A DNA stretch of 64,000 nt from Edolisoma coerulescens (taxonomy: Eukaryota > Chordata > Aves > Passeriformes > Campephagidae): the NCBI GenBank assembly GCA_013397115.1, contig VWZW01002461.1, forward strand, positions 71,402-135,401, read 5' to 3'. The notes beneath the pieces were generated by a model that saw nothing but the letters and a program-made list of their open reading frames with translations, was not told where the DNA came from and did no database searches. The stretch's first letter is position 1. Every line of letters begins with the position of its first letter. Below, piece by piece: positions 1 through 15,100 of the stretch. The translations under genes were made by a program, and so were the position numbers.

Positions 1-18
1 TTTACCTTCTTTTTGCAG

Positions 19-177
19 GAGAAGTCAGATGTGAGGCACCAAATAACAAACTGGATAAATTCACAGGAACTCTAACTCTTCGAGGAGAGAAGTATGCCCT
101 GGACAATGAGAAGATGTTGCTGAGGGGCTGCACTATCAGGAACACAGAGTGGTGCTTTGGACTCGTTATTTATGCTG
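19..177 (+). CDS. P4-ATPase exon a: actuator-domain end
   Basis: The acceptor is TTTTTGCAG at the very start of the window and the donor is G|GTAGGT. The exon enters with two bases completing a Gly codon and leaves after one base. It encodes CEAPNNKLDKFTGTL and LLRGCTIRNTEWCFGLVIYAG-type sequence (visible residues 1-54), the conserved end of the actuator domain in ATP8B proteins. Because the acceptor is complete, at least one coding exon must lie upstream of base 1. Confidence 0.95.
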
Positions 178-3100
178 GTAGGTAAAAAGACTGACATGTG
201 GATTGCAAAGCCCAGCAGCACTAGCAAGGGAATACAACACACCTAGCATGCACAAAGGAATCAACTATTTTCCTCTTTATAAAGTATGTGTCTATCAGGT
301 ACAAGAAGTAAAAAGTTTCTTGTTTCAGAAATGCACACAGCAAAGTACAGGAGTGGAGTTTTGATCGATGACTAGGAAAGAATGTAACAATTAAATTTGG
401 TTAAGAATTCTCTCAAGTGTATTGAATTAAACACTCTGTATCATTTCTATGTGATTTTAATCCATATTGAAATATCAGGGTCATCAATAATATTATTGAT
501 TAGATCTGTGCTTTTCATGAGCATAGATAGTCCTTCTATTGTTTCTATACTCCTCTAGACATGTAAGATAATACATAATATGTCACCAATAACATAGCAA
601 TATCAGGTGTTCTGTGAAAAGTGATTAAACCTGAAGGGGAGGGTTGAACGTTGAAAGAAAAGAGTTGAGTCAACGTCCAGAATTGATGGTTTTATGTGAC
701 CCTCTCCATATAATCTCAGACAAGTGACTTAACCCGTTCCTGCCCAAGTTTCCCACCAGCACTCTAAACTGTGTGTACCTGACTTCAAGAGACCTGCAAT
801 GGTTATTTATGCTGAAAAGCACAGTGGGGCCTCAGAGGGAATCAGCTTTAGAACAGCTAAGCTTTATTACTAAAATTAACAAGTGTGCTTCATCTCCAGG
901 GCCAGACACGAAACTCATGCAGAACAGTGGAAAAACAACTTTTAAGCGAACAAGCATCGATCGGCTCATGAATGTCCTTGTGTTGGTGGTAAGTCTGATT
1001 AATGTGTCTTCCTTTCTTCAGATGTGTTCATCATTTCCAGATGCTCCACCTTTGTCCACACAAATGGGGGAATATCAGAAGTGACTGATGATAAAAAGAA
1101 AAAGTACATCATAATTTATTAGCAGCCTGAGTTCTGCAGCGCCTCTGCCAGCCCATCTTGCAAAGCAAGGCCATTACATTGACAGAATTAAGGACTTTTC
1201 TTCTGAGCTTGTCATTTTCTCTGCTCTCCCTTGCTCTGCATTTTTGTGTGAGAAATATTTTGAAGCCTGCAAAGCTCTTTTTTCTTCTAGTAATTTTGTC
1301 ATTTTCTATTTAAATAAACATTAGCAGTTATCTCTCTTCCTTGCATTTTCTTGGCATCTCTGGTGATATCTGCATAGGACTTGGTAATTGAGTTTGCTAA
1401 TTTACATGATGCCGGCTCCTGACTTAACACGTTAGGATAAATTATTAGACATGGTCTCATTAATGCTCAGAAACCGGTCTTTTTAGCAGCTGGGAAATTT
1501 GAGAACACTAATCTTATATAGCAGGCACTTTTCTCAGATTGAGAAACAGATTTAATTTGAGGGTTAAGCTCATCAGTGGTTTTAACAAATGGCAAGTACT
1601 TCGAGGCAGAAATAGTGATTCTTTTACAGACTTTCTCAAGATTTTACTGCTTGAGTTCAAAGCCACTCAGGGAAGGAAGACATACACTCTGACACTACTT
1701 TAATCAATGTTGCTTGAAGAAAAGGTCTTTAGTCTCAGACTTCATTTTCCTTTGAGTGCAAATTTGTCATGCTTTCCCATGCATGCTGCACCACCTTCAG
1801 TTTATGACACTGGGAAGGTCTGGCGGTCAGTGGTCACGGTTACTGCTTCTTCCCAACTACTCTTGCTCTCCAGATCACCCTAGTAGCCAGCTGGGGACAG
1901 GATCCATTCCCAGGCACGGGTGCAGGCCCTAGAGGAGACATCCAACAGCAGTATGCATCACAGCAAGGCTGTCCTGAGCTCTCCCTGCCCTCTCTGACTT
2001 CATGCCTCCTCAGCACTGGGGCTTAGAGCACAAACATCTCCAGGGTGGCACCACCCTCCAACCTCCACACTTCATCTCAGCCGCTGTATTCCTTATTTTT
2101 AATTGGGATCCCAAAAGTCCTTTAGGTGAGACCAGGGATGCCACAGCACAGAGAGCCACTCCAGGGTTATCTTCAATCCGTCTTGAGGCCTTGCTCTGTG
2201 TACAATAAGGACATGCTCTTAATTTTAGTAACCTTGCACCAATCTCTGCCAAGGGAAAATCTTGGTTATCAGCAGCTTGTTTCCCTCAGTGTTTTCTTCC
2301 CTTCCTCCCCTGAAGTGGACAGCAAAACCAAACAAGGTTTGGGTCTCTTTCATTCAAAATTTTGTAAGCATTTGAGGAACTTCACATTTTCATAGGTGTT
2401 CTGCTGTGCTCTGACTGGAGAGGAGAATGGGCTGTGGGGGGATCCACAGGGCGCAGAAACCGAGCAGAGGAAAACCGAACAGGGAATCTGGAATTTAATG
2501 TTCAATTAAGATTTGCTAAATCTCCTTTCACAAGCCAAGGGTCCCACCCAGAGCTTTCAGTCTGTTTGGCCTCTCTTTATAAAAACAAATGAGATGAATT
2601 TACCTCCTGGCTCTGTTTAAAAAAAATTGAGCAAGTTGCAGCCGATTGCATCAGCCTCTGCCTGGGTTCTTGGGCGCTGGAGCAGCCAAGGGTGTGTTTG
2701 TCTCCTTTACACATTTTTAAGGAACCTAAAATTTTGATGTCTAAGTAAAGCTCTGTCATACCTTAAGCACCAGACTCTTTGCACACCTAAGGGGATGTGG
2801 CACTGGATTTTTCCAGCTCAGCGGGTGGTCGAAGGTTACAGAGCGTGCTCATAAAAACAGGCAGTATATTGTGCTCTCTTGAGTTGAGACAAAGCAGCCA
2901 CAACTTACTATAAATAAGTCATTTACACGTAGTGAAACTTACCCCATGTTAACACTGGCAAAGTCGTTTTGTGTTTATTTGCCCATAAAACTTTCAGGCA
3001 CAAAGCAGTATTTAAGCAGGTGCGCCAAGGGAGTGCCTGTTAAATGTTGCCCTGGTCTGCCCCAACAAGGGTTAATCAGAAGTGAACCTTTCCAGATGGC

Positions 3101-6100
3101 AGTCGTAGCTGTTTTGTCACATTTGGAGATGTTTCTCGTTGAACTGAGAGAGAAGTTAATGTTCCTCCACTGGGGATGCACTTGCCAGCTCCAAAAATGC
3201 TTTTTTTTTTCTCCAAAACCTGCTTCTTAGCATGCTAGGAGGAGCAAATTTTCAGAGAAAGAGAGCTCTCACATTCATCTCTTAAACAACTGACTGCTTC
3301 AAATCCCGGAGCAGCACTCAAAGTACCAATTAAGAAACCAAGACTGTTTTAATTCACAGTCCAACAGTCAATGTTTGTCTTGAAGTCAAAAGTCACTTCC
3401 TCTTTACAAAATTCTTACCAAGAGGATCTTTAGCAGGCAGTGCATGGGCAGGACCCAGGGAGGGAGGATGTTCATGCTGGGAAGCCCCATGAGCACGCAC
3501 AAGCCTATGATTTTTCATGTCCTTCTCTTCAGGGCTGTGGTCACAATTTCAACACCCTGCACACAGTTGTTTCTGTGCACAGAAATTAATCTCCAGGGTT
3601 GCTTTTAATGGCTTGATCCTTTGCATTTGTCTCATAGCAAGCAGCATGTAAGTGAGCTTTGTGCAAGTGTGAGTGTTGCATGTGAGTGGGGTTGTGAGAG
3701 CATTGACATGCCCAATGCACAGAAAACAAAATGTACATAAATCAAGTGCGACTGTAGGCAAGAGCTGCTGTGGTGTAGAATCACAGAGCGGTTTGAGTTG
3801 GAAGGGACCTTANGGGAAAGTTCAGCTTCTGTCTTGCACCACGTATATTTCTATTGCTGAATCACACACTGGAATTCCTACATGGATTGTAATATTCTGC
3901 AAATGGATAATTTTTAACCTGTGGGGCAGCGAGGTGGGTCATGCCTCTAATATATCCTTAAGTCCTTATAATTACAATAGCACAGATTGAAGTATGTTTT
4001 AATTTCTGGTTCACAGAGGTTTAAAAACACTGCACCACATTCCTTACCAGCAAGCAATATTGTCTCCATTTCACAAGCTGAGTAATTTATTTGGCTTCGC
4101 ATAATTAAATAGAAAAGCTACTACTCATGTGTGAAATAAATGTGTCCCCTGAAACTCAGCCTGGCACCTTTTCTTACTGCAGTTCCCTTTTGTGGCTTTT
4201 TGATATTAAAACTTGAGTTGATCAGGCATGAACTTTTCACCAAGTGATTCATATTGCTCCACAGAAATATCCATCTTCCTCCCATGGATTACCTCAGCAG
4301 TATAAATATTAGCTTAACCATCAATGTTTCTATGTTTGTCCCTCAATTACTGTTTTTTAAAAAAGTTGATTACTGTTTTAATGTGATTATTGCAGTGTGG
4401 CCTTTACATAATGGTCCAACTTACTGATATTTCCTACCTAATGATTATACTTGCAAAAGATGATTTTTAATTGCTCTTTTGTGCAGCCTGTTGACTCAGT
4501 ATCTTCACTTTTTTATTATGATATTGGTTGGTTTACATCAAATGTTTGGAAAAGCCTGTGCCAAAAGAATTATTTTATTATCATTTGTCTAGGAAGGATG
4601 TCAAGTTAACTGCAGTTTATCTCCCCCACCATCACCATTTTGACATTACAAATATTTTAATTATATTAGCAGGATTCCAAGATGGTGGGGCTTCCCAGTT
4701 TTCAAAGCAGTGTCAAACACTAACCTTTTTAAAGGTTAAAAACTAACCTCTAAGCTTCCATCTTTGAATTAGATGGACCTGCTGCTATGAAAATACTTAT
4801 TAGCAGATAGAGCCACACGGTGCTCTGTGTCAGTGGACATAATCTGCCTTTTTCATTAACTATAGGGCAGATAATTCCTTCTTCTTTCTTCCTCCTTCCT
4901 CCTGGAGGACTGTGTGTTATCATGTTTGCTTTTCACACACCTGTTTATGACTTTATTTTTTTCTTTTCTTGATACTTTATGACTGTTGGATATTCACCAT
5001 TCTGTAATTCCCTGCAGTTTGTATTAATTCCTGTTAAATTTCCTTCTTCCTGTTCTTTTTGTCTTCTTTTCCGAATAATTGTATTGATACATTCTTGTCT
5101 TCTCTTAATCAAAAAGTGCTTTACGACCGATGTAATGTTTTTGTGTCTGTTAAATAGTGTTCCCGAGCAAGCCCCAGTTTTCATTAAGGTATCCCAATTT
5201 GAAATTCACTTCCCAGTTGCTGTTGCCCTGGTTGCTTTAGGCTTCAGGAAACAGGCTTCTCTAAAGCCCAAGGATACACATCACTGCTTGATGTTGCTTT
5301 TTGTTTGCTCAAAGGAACTGTAATCGAATCGTGAGGGCAGATACCAAGGCAACCATTAGTTTTGAGAAAGCAATTAACTCTCCTCTAACCATCAGAATAA
5401 TATCCAGTACTGAGTTCCAAACTGTGTGGTGCTGGATTATCCTTAGCAGTCTTTCAGAAATTGTGAGGAAGACTGAGATACATCTGGCAAATGGCCAGGT
5501 AAAGTCCTCCAGACAGTTTCTATTCCCAAGTGTGCAGCCAGATGTTTGAGGACTCTCAGCTCAACTCTCCTCTAATGAGATTTGGTGTTCTGCAGCAGAC
5601 TGCTGTAACCATCCTAGTTGAGATGTCTGCTTGGGATTTAAATCCCCAGCTGTTTGAGGACTTTTAATTCCAAGTTGCCAGACTCTGCACTGTGTAGCTT
5701 TGTTCTTGAGGTGAAAGTATCATAATTTTGCTGGTTTTTCCTCTTCATACCTAGGAACATTCTCCTATGATTCAGGTTATCCAACACTAACCCGTTAGGG
5801 TCTTCTTATTAACCTGTACATAAAAAATTCCTTGTTTCTAAAATGCAATACATTTTGTTTGGTTTTGATTTGTTTGGTTTGTTTTTTAATTTTTTTTTTG
5901 TTTGTTTGTTTTTCAGATCTTTGCGTTTTTAGCACTGATGTGTCTCATCCTAGCCATTGGCAATGGGATCTGGGAGCATGATAAGGGCTACTACTTCCAG
6001 GTCTATCTGCCCTGGGCAGAGGGTGTCAGCTCTGCCCCCTACTCTGGTTTCCTCATGTTCTGGTCATACGTGATCATTCTAAACACTGTGGTACCAATTT

Positions 6101-9100
6101 CACTCTACGTCAGGTACGTGCCAGAAGCTCCTTTCACTTTTGATCTTAGGAGCTTTTGCCTTAACTGGGAGCAGCATTTTCCTTAAAACCTAACACAACC
6201 CCATCATGGATGATCCTACAGAACCACAGTGATGCTTTTCTTGTTTCCCCTGCCTTCAGAAGGCTTTATCAGGGTTGGAGTGGGGACGGAAGTGAGCTCT
6301 GGAAGAGGAGAGGAGGATTTTGCAGTTAAAGGGGAGGTGTAGGTGTGTAGGACGCTATAGGAGCAGGGCTGGAAGCCTGCCACCATTAGCATCTTGCTAA
6401 CAGTGAATGAATGGCCTGTTCTTTGAGGTGGCTTTAGGACTTCGTGAGGATTGCCAGGTAAGTAGGTGCAATGGGGTTGAAGTACTTGGTGCCACATAAG
6501 CAGTGTGAGTGTTGCCTCTTCCCAGACAATGTAGAGCTGTATTGGTTATTGGTGATAGCCAAGGAGGAGTGACAGGTAGGCAATGTGTCTGTGATGCTCT
6601 CAGACCTTGGGGCTGGGGTAGAGATTGCATAGCCCTGTTTAGTTTATCATTGTACTTGCCTTCAGTCAGCTTTGCTACTGAGACTCTCTTTTGTGTTGGT
6701 AAACATGTGAAATGAATTCCATTCCTGTCCAAAGTGAAAATTCATGTCATCTGCGAGCTGATGCCACTCTTTGGTTGTACTGAGTGACACAATGGCTCTC
6801 TTGTTGTGGAGTTCTCTGTTGTTTGGGACATGGCTGTGCTCATTCCCTGGCACTGGGCTCAGCCCAGCCCACAGCTCTGTCGGAAACCATCTCCTGAAAC
6901 AGCACCAAGTGAAACCCACTGCTCCTGCCTCGCTTCTCAGTCCGAAAACTTCTGAAACTTTCCAAGTACTTTTATAAAGCACTGCTTTATAAAACAAAGG
7001 AAATGAGTTTGCTGTAAACTTAGCAGGTCATTTCAGTGGGCCTTGCTTCAGCATGCCTTACCACAGGCCACCTATGGGCAGAGGAGTTCAACCTGTCATT
7101 GAACTCAACCTTCAAAGGGCTGACCCTTCAAAATTGTCTTCTAATTGCAATTGATAATGGTGGTGCTGAAGATAAAGAGCTTGTCCCTTAAGCTAATGAA
7201 TATTACATCACTTTTTCTTTTCTGTTTCATCAGTGTGGAGATTATACGCTTGGGTAACAGTTTCTACATAGACTGGGACCGTAAAATGTATTACCCAATG
7301 AATGACACGCCGGCTCAGGCCCGAACCACTACACTCAACGAAGAGCTGGGACAGATCGAGTACATCTTCTCAGACAAGACAGGAACTCTCACCCAGAACA
7401 TCATGTGTTTCAACAAGTGCTCCATCAACGGGAAATCCTATGGTATGTTACCTGTTTGTCTTAGTCTCTGGGTTCTGTTTCACTGTGTGCCTCTTCATCC
7501 ACAGAGACTAGATCTGATATCCAGAAGAGAGTGCCATGTAAGGAGCTGCAGTGATCAAGTGCAAGGCTGCCCATCAGGGATGTCTGGACAGCCTGATTGC
7601 ATCACTTGCCATGTATTGATAGTTTCCCCTTCTTTCTCTTTTTTCTCCCTTTTTCTGCCCCACTCTTATCCCAACTAAAGAACCAACACTATTAGTTTCT
7701 CCTGATTTGTCCCAGATTTACAACATCTGTACTCAAATTTTGGGGGGGTTTTCTGATAACACTAGTTAGGTAATCTCAGCTTTTTATGGTATTATTGACA
7801 TCGTTAGCCAGGTATTGCTAACCTCGCAAAACATAACATGTAACTCACATAACTCACTATTAACCACTTATAAAATCAGCCATCCCTCATGGGGCTATCT
7901 GCAAATTTTGTCAGCTTCTCACACTGTTGTCTCTCACCTTCAGAAATTTCTCATGTCATGAGTAGTGATTTTCCACACCCTTTTCAGGTAATTGGACTAG
8001 TCAGTGACTTGGTGTTCGTCTTTACACCTGACATTCTTCACCTACCAGAAGAGAGAAAAGTATGTAGGGAGATGGAAAACATGGGAAACAAGAGTCATTA
8101 GCTCTGTTAGATCCTAGAAGTCATTGATTTAAAAGGCTTGTTCATGCTATGGCCCCAGGCAGTTTTCTTCAAACTGCTCAAGAGGTGCTAACACTTTGCA
8201 AACTGCCTAATTGATTAACATCATTAGATGCCCCAGAGAAATTAGTCACTGCTTATTCGTATATGGATGCTTGCTTTGCCTGTGTCAGACCTGTTGGTGC
8301 ACTAATGTGCCCAAAAGCTTGCATCTTTTCTCAGTGCTATCAGCTGACTGGAAGAAGATATTTCTTCCTATGAATCTGTGTATATTTGGAGACCACCATA
8401 TCTCAAACAGTGATACTATGATATCTAACATCAGTACTGCTAAACAGTTTGAAATCTCTCCCATTATGTGTCCTTAATTGACTTTTCCGAAGGGGATGTC
8501 ACCACTAGCATAGATACAGGGTAAGGGTATACATGCAGAGAAGTCAAACAATCTATTGCCTGTAGTTTTCTAAATGTTTAGCTTCTTCCTACCACAGTAC
8601 TTCTCTGCTGTTCAGGGGCATTCAGGAAAGCCATGCCAGAAAGGATAATTTAGTTCTGCTCTCCTCTGGGCTTAAGGGAAGGAGATGTACAAAAGCCTCT
8701 TGGCTATGGTTCCCAGGGAATCAACTGATGCGTAGGTTCTCAGGAGAGGTGTTTACTGTGTTTCTTTTACACTCTTGGGGCCTTTATGAAGGCACACCAG
8801 CACTACAATTGACTTTGGTCACAGTTGAGGTTGCTGGGGCAAATATGAGTCAATCATTCCTGTAATTCATTGCATTTCAATCTCATTCCAATGAAGTGTT
8901 GGGACTGGCTGGCCTTGGCACAGCCCAGACCTTCCTAGTGAAACTTTTCTCTGGGCAGAGTTCTAACAATGTTTCCTGGAGATGACATATCTTCAATTCC
9001 TATGACCAGATCATCTGTTCAGGGAAAATCAGTAGAGCAGCCTTGCTACCAAGAGGAGGGACAAGTGGGCTTTGAAAACTCATTTTCTGTGGGTGTCCAG

Positions 9101-12100
9101 GGACTGCCTCAAACAGTAGGATCCAGGAGCTGGATTTTGAAAGAGAAGGCACAAGAGCAGTCATCCCCTGGAAGCACTTTCATTTCCTACCTAGCACTAG
9201 ATCCTCTCTGGGTTCAGCTCAAGACAAGTCTTCTTTACTCAAAAGCCAGTCATTTTTATGGTAACTGCTGTGTGTTTCAAGCATCTGTCAGTCTCTGGAT
9301 TTTGTCATGGACCAACATAGAAACGGATTGTTATGTATCATCAGCCATCAGTGCCCATGTCAATTTACTGAAACTTTTAAAATAGATTCTAGCTTAGAAA
9401 CACTTCAACCAATTTTGTGGCTCAGAGACTGCACTTACCCGCAATTTGTGGCTATAATTTCATCTTTCTTGCTTGCAGGTGATGTGTATGATATGTCTGG
9501 GCAAAGGATAGAAATAAATGAGGTAAGTACTCAAGTGCTATCAGGATCTGTGCTTTCAGTGGATCTGGATAAGTACCAGTGCACACAACCCACAGAGGCA
9601 TAGCTTGTGGTTTTGACCCTGCAAGAGCTGATGCTCTTGATGCTCATAACAGTGATGTGTGTTCCTCTGGATGTGAGAGAATTCCCAGAGTTAAGTTCCT
9701 TTCCAGTAAGCCTGGCTTAAACCTGCAGGTCAGGAACAGCACACTGTCCCCTCTTCTTCACCTGACATCCTGGTACATGCACAGCTTCTCTTGAGCACTT
9801 GACCATTGGTGAATTTTATTAACCTTGGTAGTTAATTAAAGCTTTAGCAAGGAATTAGTGAGTGCAGTTCATAGCAATAGCAAGGTCACCGTCAAATTCC
9901 TCTAATGTCTGGACTTCAGAAAGTGTGAAAATGTGTCATTTCTACATTTCTCTTTAGCCTCTGCTTGCTGGCACAAACACACGTCTTCATTTCTAAAATG
10001 TCTGAATGCACGCAGTAATCCAAATAACAAACAGCAAGATGATGATGAAAACCCCACTTCCCATTCCAGTGATTCATTTCCAGGCCATTTAAATTGCCCA
10101 CTGAAACAGGCTGTTTGTGCTGAGTGCTGTGCCTCCAGCCTGCCCTCTCTCTGTCAGCCTTGCTTGGTGACACACACTGGACCCCTGCCAACTGTCCACC
10201 CCACCCTGCTGCTTGTGACACTCTGTGGAGCAGAGTCCTGCAGAGTCCTCCAACAATCCACGATGTTGCTGTGCCTGGACCTTGCTGCACAGACGAGTGT
10301 GGGAGGGGTCGGTCTGTGCTCTTGGACTGAGTGCTAAATGTCAGTGTGCAGAGGTCAAAAGGATGATTCCCATCCTGGAAACTCTGAGCTCACCAGGGAT
10401 GGGGCGGGAGACAGAATTGTGTGACGCAGGCTTGGCAGTCCATTACTCCACGACACATCATGCGGTAAGCTTCTGGACATTTCTCCAGTGTGTTCCACTC
10501 TGCTTGGGCCTCCTTGTTTTGACAAGATGGGCAGTGCCCATGGAGTTTAACCTTTACGTCACCTGTCTGTCCTATTTTTTTCCATATCAGGATTTTTTGT
10601 GGCTTTGGGAGAACGTGGTGGATAAGACAACCTTTTGAATTGTTTTAAACTGGGCTCCTGCATTCCGCTATCACAGGCAGCCTTTGACATCATGAACACA
10701 ATGCCTGCAAGCAGGCATCTGTTGAAGGCAGGCACTTCTTTGCTGTAGGAATCCATTGGCAGGGATCCTGTTGGAGCATTAGCTGCCACTCAGAGCGGCA
10801 GTTCAGCTAACTGGTTCTTAGCCTGAGTGCTGCTCTGAAAGGCACATCTAGTGCCTGTCCTGTCCCACGATTACCTTTCATGACCTCCCCCTTCCTTAAA
10901 CCCACCAATCTCTGCCATGAGCAGGCAGCCCTGCAGGATAGGGTCCTTTGTAAATGTGAGGAGCAGAGAAGGGCTGTGTTGGGCAGGCATTGGTGTACAG
11001 CCATGCGAGAACTCAACAAATAATAACTAAGCCATGTTTTTTTCAGAACACAGAGAAGGTTGATTTCTCATACAACCCATTAGCCGACCCAAAATTTGCC
11101 TTCTATGACCACAGCCTGGTTGAAGCCGTGAAGCTGAATGATGTCCCGACGCACAGGTTCTTCCGGCTGCTCTCACTTTGCCACACAGTGATGCCAGAGG
11201 AGAAGAAGGAAGGTGAGGACTGTTGAAGGCACCGGAATGAGTGGTTATGTTCACTCGCACCACAGCATGTCTTCTCTCCACAGAAGCTGTTATTGGTCCT
11301 TTTGGCTCCCTGGTGATTTTCTGTAGTGTATGGCTACACATAAATCAGTGTCTTTGGAGATGCCACATGGGAAGAAAAAGGACCAGGGCCTCCACTCCCT
11401 GTGTGTTCCTGTGGTGGAGCGGACACTACTGCAAACACCACATCTCTGGAGTGCGGAAATTGCAGGTGCCACGGCTTCCCTGAGGTGGCAGAGGCTTGCC
11501 CCACTCTTTCTCTACTCTTCTCCTAGTCCCAAAAATCAAAGAACATAGAGCATCTATCCACTGGAGACTCATTAACTCCTCTCACCCAGTGTTCCCACAG
11601 CTACTGGGTCAGCCTCCTCAAATCACGGGCAGGATGAAAACCATGCTTTAAAGGCTAGAATTAATTGACAGGTATTAGGTGAAAATACTGATCAGAAAAA
11701 TACATGCAGATCTAACTAGAAGGGGCTAAACCCAAGGAACTTGTCCTCTCAGTGAGATGTTAGACTCCAAAGAGAGTGATTAAAGTCCCCAAAAGAATAC
11801 AGGGGACGTCTTGCGCTGTCCTGGAGGATGGGTTGGTGGGACTTGATGGAGAGGTGTGGACATAAGGTGCTTTTTAGTGCTGTATTCCTGTGGATAGACA
11901 GAAAAGCAAAGGGATAACTGCTATATAATGTGTTGGATTTTGTACTTTTTTTAGCTCAGAAGTAAGTCAGAAGCCACATTACATCTTTTTCCTTGCATGT
12001 CAGGTAACTTGGTGTATCAAGCACAATCTCCTGATGAGGGAGCCCTAGTCACTGCTGCCAGAAACTTTGGATTTGTGTTCCGGGCTCGCACACCAGAGAC

Positions 12101-15100
12101 CATCACTGTTGTGGAAATGGGAGAAACAAAAATCTACAAACTTCTGGCTATTCTTGATTTCAACAACGTTCGCAAGCGAATGTCTGTGATTGGTATGTTC
12201 CCTTTGCTGCTTTCTTTCCTTCCTGACTTTTTAGGTTCTGGAACCGTCCCTCATTCTGCTATGAGGCATTTTTCTAGGAGACCTCCTTTGCAATGTGCTC
12301 TGAATAACATTTATTTCTGAGGGCTCATGATGTGCTGCCTTGACTTTATAATTACACAGGAGCAGTGCCAGAAAAATACTTAAAGGAGGCAGGTGGGAGA
12401 AATCTCAACATCTGGACCACAGGGATGCAAGCCAGGCTCCTGAAGACACTAAGTTTTTCATATATCTTGTCCCCACATTACAATGTAGGAAAGTCCTTTC
12501 TTCTAATCAGCTTTTAAATTACCAGTGAAATTTGAGGAAGTAGGAAAGGAGAAAGCAAGAATGAACTGAGAAACCCACTTTCCCAGACAGAAAATGGAGA
12601 AGTTGTTCAAGAAACTTCTTGTAGCCTTTATTAGTCCTCCAGCATACTCAAATATTTCAGGAATACCATAACTGTAGTTACAGTTTACTGGTACGAGAAA
12701 TAGGAGAAGTAGGACCAGTTCCCTAAAACCAAGTTGTTCTTAACTGTTGAATGAAGTTCTGCCTGTAGGGACAATGTAGTGTCTGCTCAGACCAATGTAC
12801 CCTCTTCTTTTCTAACAGAGCTTGTCTTGGTTCCTGGGAGTTTACCAAAACTTGGGGAAATTCAGACACCTGTAGAAACTTTTCTTGATTTTGACGAAAG
12901 GGCTGTGTGTTCTCCAAGAGCATCATTCTGGGATTTGTAGCATTTCTTTTCCTCTTCCTCACAGTGCGGAGTCCAGAAGGTGACTTGACTTTGTACTGCA
13001 AGGGAGCTGACACCATTCTTTATGAACTGCTTCATCCATCCTGCAACTCTCTCAAAGAGGAGACCACAGAACACCTGAATGTAAGTGCTTCCTTCTCGAC
13101 AACATCTCTGCATTTGGTGTTTTCCTTTTCTCCAGTGTACCTTGTCTTCAGGGAAAAAAACCCCCAGATTTTAGAAACAGTACTTAAGCACCAATTTTTA
13201 GTTATGGAATAGAGAAACAAATAAATTTCTACGGCCTTAGGTATCAAATTAGTTGCCTAAGCATGAGCACCAGGTGCCATTTGAACTGCTCCAGGACAGT
13301 CAGCAGATCAAGGGAGATGATTCTGTCCTTCTGCTCTGCTCTTGTGAGACCTCACCTGGAACACTGTCCAGCTCTGGGATCCTCAACTTAAGAAGGACAT
13401 CAACCTGTTGGAGTGAGTCTGTGGCTACGAAGATGATCAGAGGGCTGGAGCACCTCTCCTGTGGCTGAGAGATTTGGGTTTGTTCAGCCTGGAGAAGAGA
13501 AGGCTCTGGGCAGACCTTATAACACCTTCCAGTACCTGAAGGAGCTACAAGAGAGCTGGAGAGGGATTTTTTACAAGGACAGGTAGTGATAAAGCAAGGG
13601 TTAAACTGAAAGAGGGTAGATTTAGAATAAATATTAGGAAGAAATTCTTTACTGTGAGGGGGATGAGACACTGGAACAGGTTGTCCAGAGAAGATGTACA
13701 TGCTCCATCCCTGGAAGTGTTCAAGGCCAAGCTGGATGGGGCTGTGGGCAACCTGGTCTAGTGTAAGATGTCCCTGCCCATGGCAAGGGGGTTGGAATGA
13801 GATGATCTTTAAGGTCTCTGCCAACCCAAGACATTCTGTCATTCTATGATTCTGTAATACGGACAAAGATGGCAAATACAATGCAGGACATTTAGAAGAC
13901 CTGTGACTTGTTCCTGATGCACCTTTACTTCAAGCCTGGGGAAACACTTCCCAGAGATGCATTTCACAAATACATCTTTGCTGTTCCACCAGACACTGAG
14001 TTCCACATTGCACATCAGAAAGCACAGTTACAAGGATTTGCTGAGATGCAATGACTGGCTGTGCTCATGCTGTGCATTTCAGCCAGAATTCATGCGCTAA
14101 AAATGTTGAACCCATGTCCAAAATTCAAGGCTGTATTCAGTGTTTATTTAGGTCTCTCTATTCTGGACCTCTTGTTGAGAAATACGAGTCTGGGAAACAA
14201 ATGCCTGGTTACTGTAAAGCTTTAGAGCCAGAAGGTAGAAAAGCCCTTTTGAGTTTTTCCTTCATAAGGACCCTGGATGGCAATGATAAACTGGTCTGGA
14301 ATTGCTGTTTAAAAATACCACAACATTTGTGGCCTAAGGTGTCATTTTTTCACCTTTCCTCCACAAACTTTACCAAGATGCTTTTACCAGTCTGCTTTCT
14401 GAGGGTCCTTTGTAAGCCTGGGTGACCAGACTGTTCTTCTTGGACCTTTCTGCCTCACCACTGTCTTGCAGGAGTTTGCTGGAGAAGGCCTGAGGACACT
14501 CGTGGTGGCCTATAAAAGCCTGGAGGAAGACTACTTTCAGGATTGGATCAGGCGTCACCATGAAGCAAGCACTGCCTTGGAAGGACGGGAAGACAAACTG
14601 TCAGAGTTATATGAAGAGATTGAAAAAGACCTAATGGTTGGTAATTCAGGGAATCTGGGCCAAGCTGTGGGGGAGGCAGCGAGGGTGGTGGTTTGTCAAT
14701 AAACAGCTCAGTATGGCTTTGGTAAACACTGCTCTGCAAGCAGCTCAGTGGGCTGTGTGACAGGAGCAGTTCAGCACAGGGCAGCCCTGGGTGTTCACTG
14801 GCATCTCCATCAGGAGCCCATAACTGGGGTGTCAGCCGCTGGTGCAGGGGAATGGTTTTATTTTAACTCACGTGGGTGTCAGAGTAGCTTTCTCATGATG
14901 AAGTGACGTACCAGAGCCCACAGGAGATGACGTGGACACAAATATGTCACAGCTATCCTTTGTATGTGCAAATGGCTGATCTATTTATTTTCCAGCCTTT
15001 GAAATGGCAGGCAGTGAATAATTCTCAGTGCCCCTGAAAGTGTCTCCTTTGTTCTTCCAGCCCTGGGCAGGATGGGTAGATGATATCCATGAACATGTTT

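Noticed and set aside
13300..13881. 193-codon open frame on the - strand
   Set aside because: It is the antisense of a truncated CR1 element and encodes no CR1 or cellular domain.
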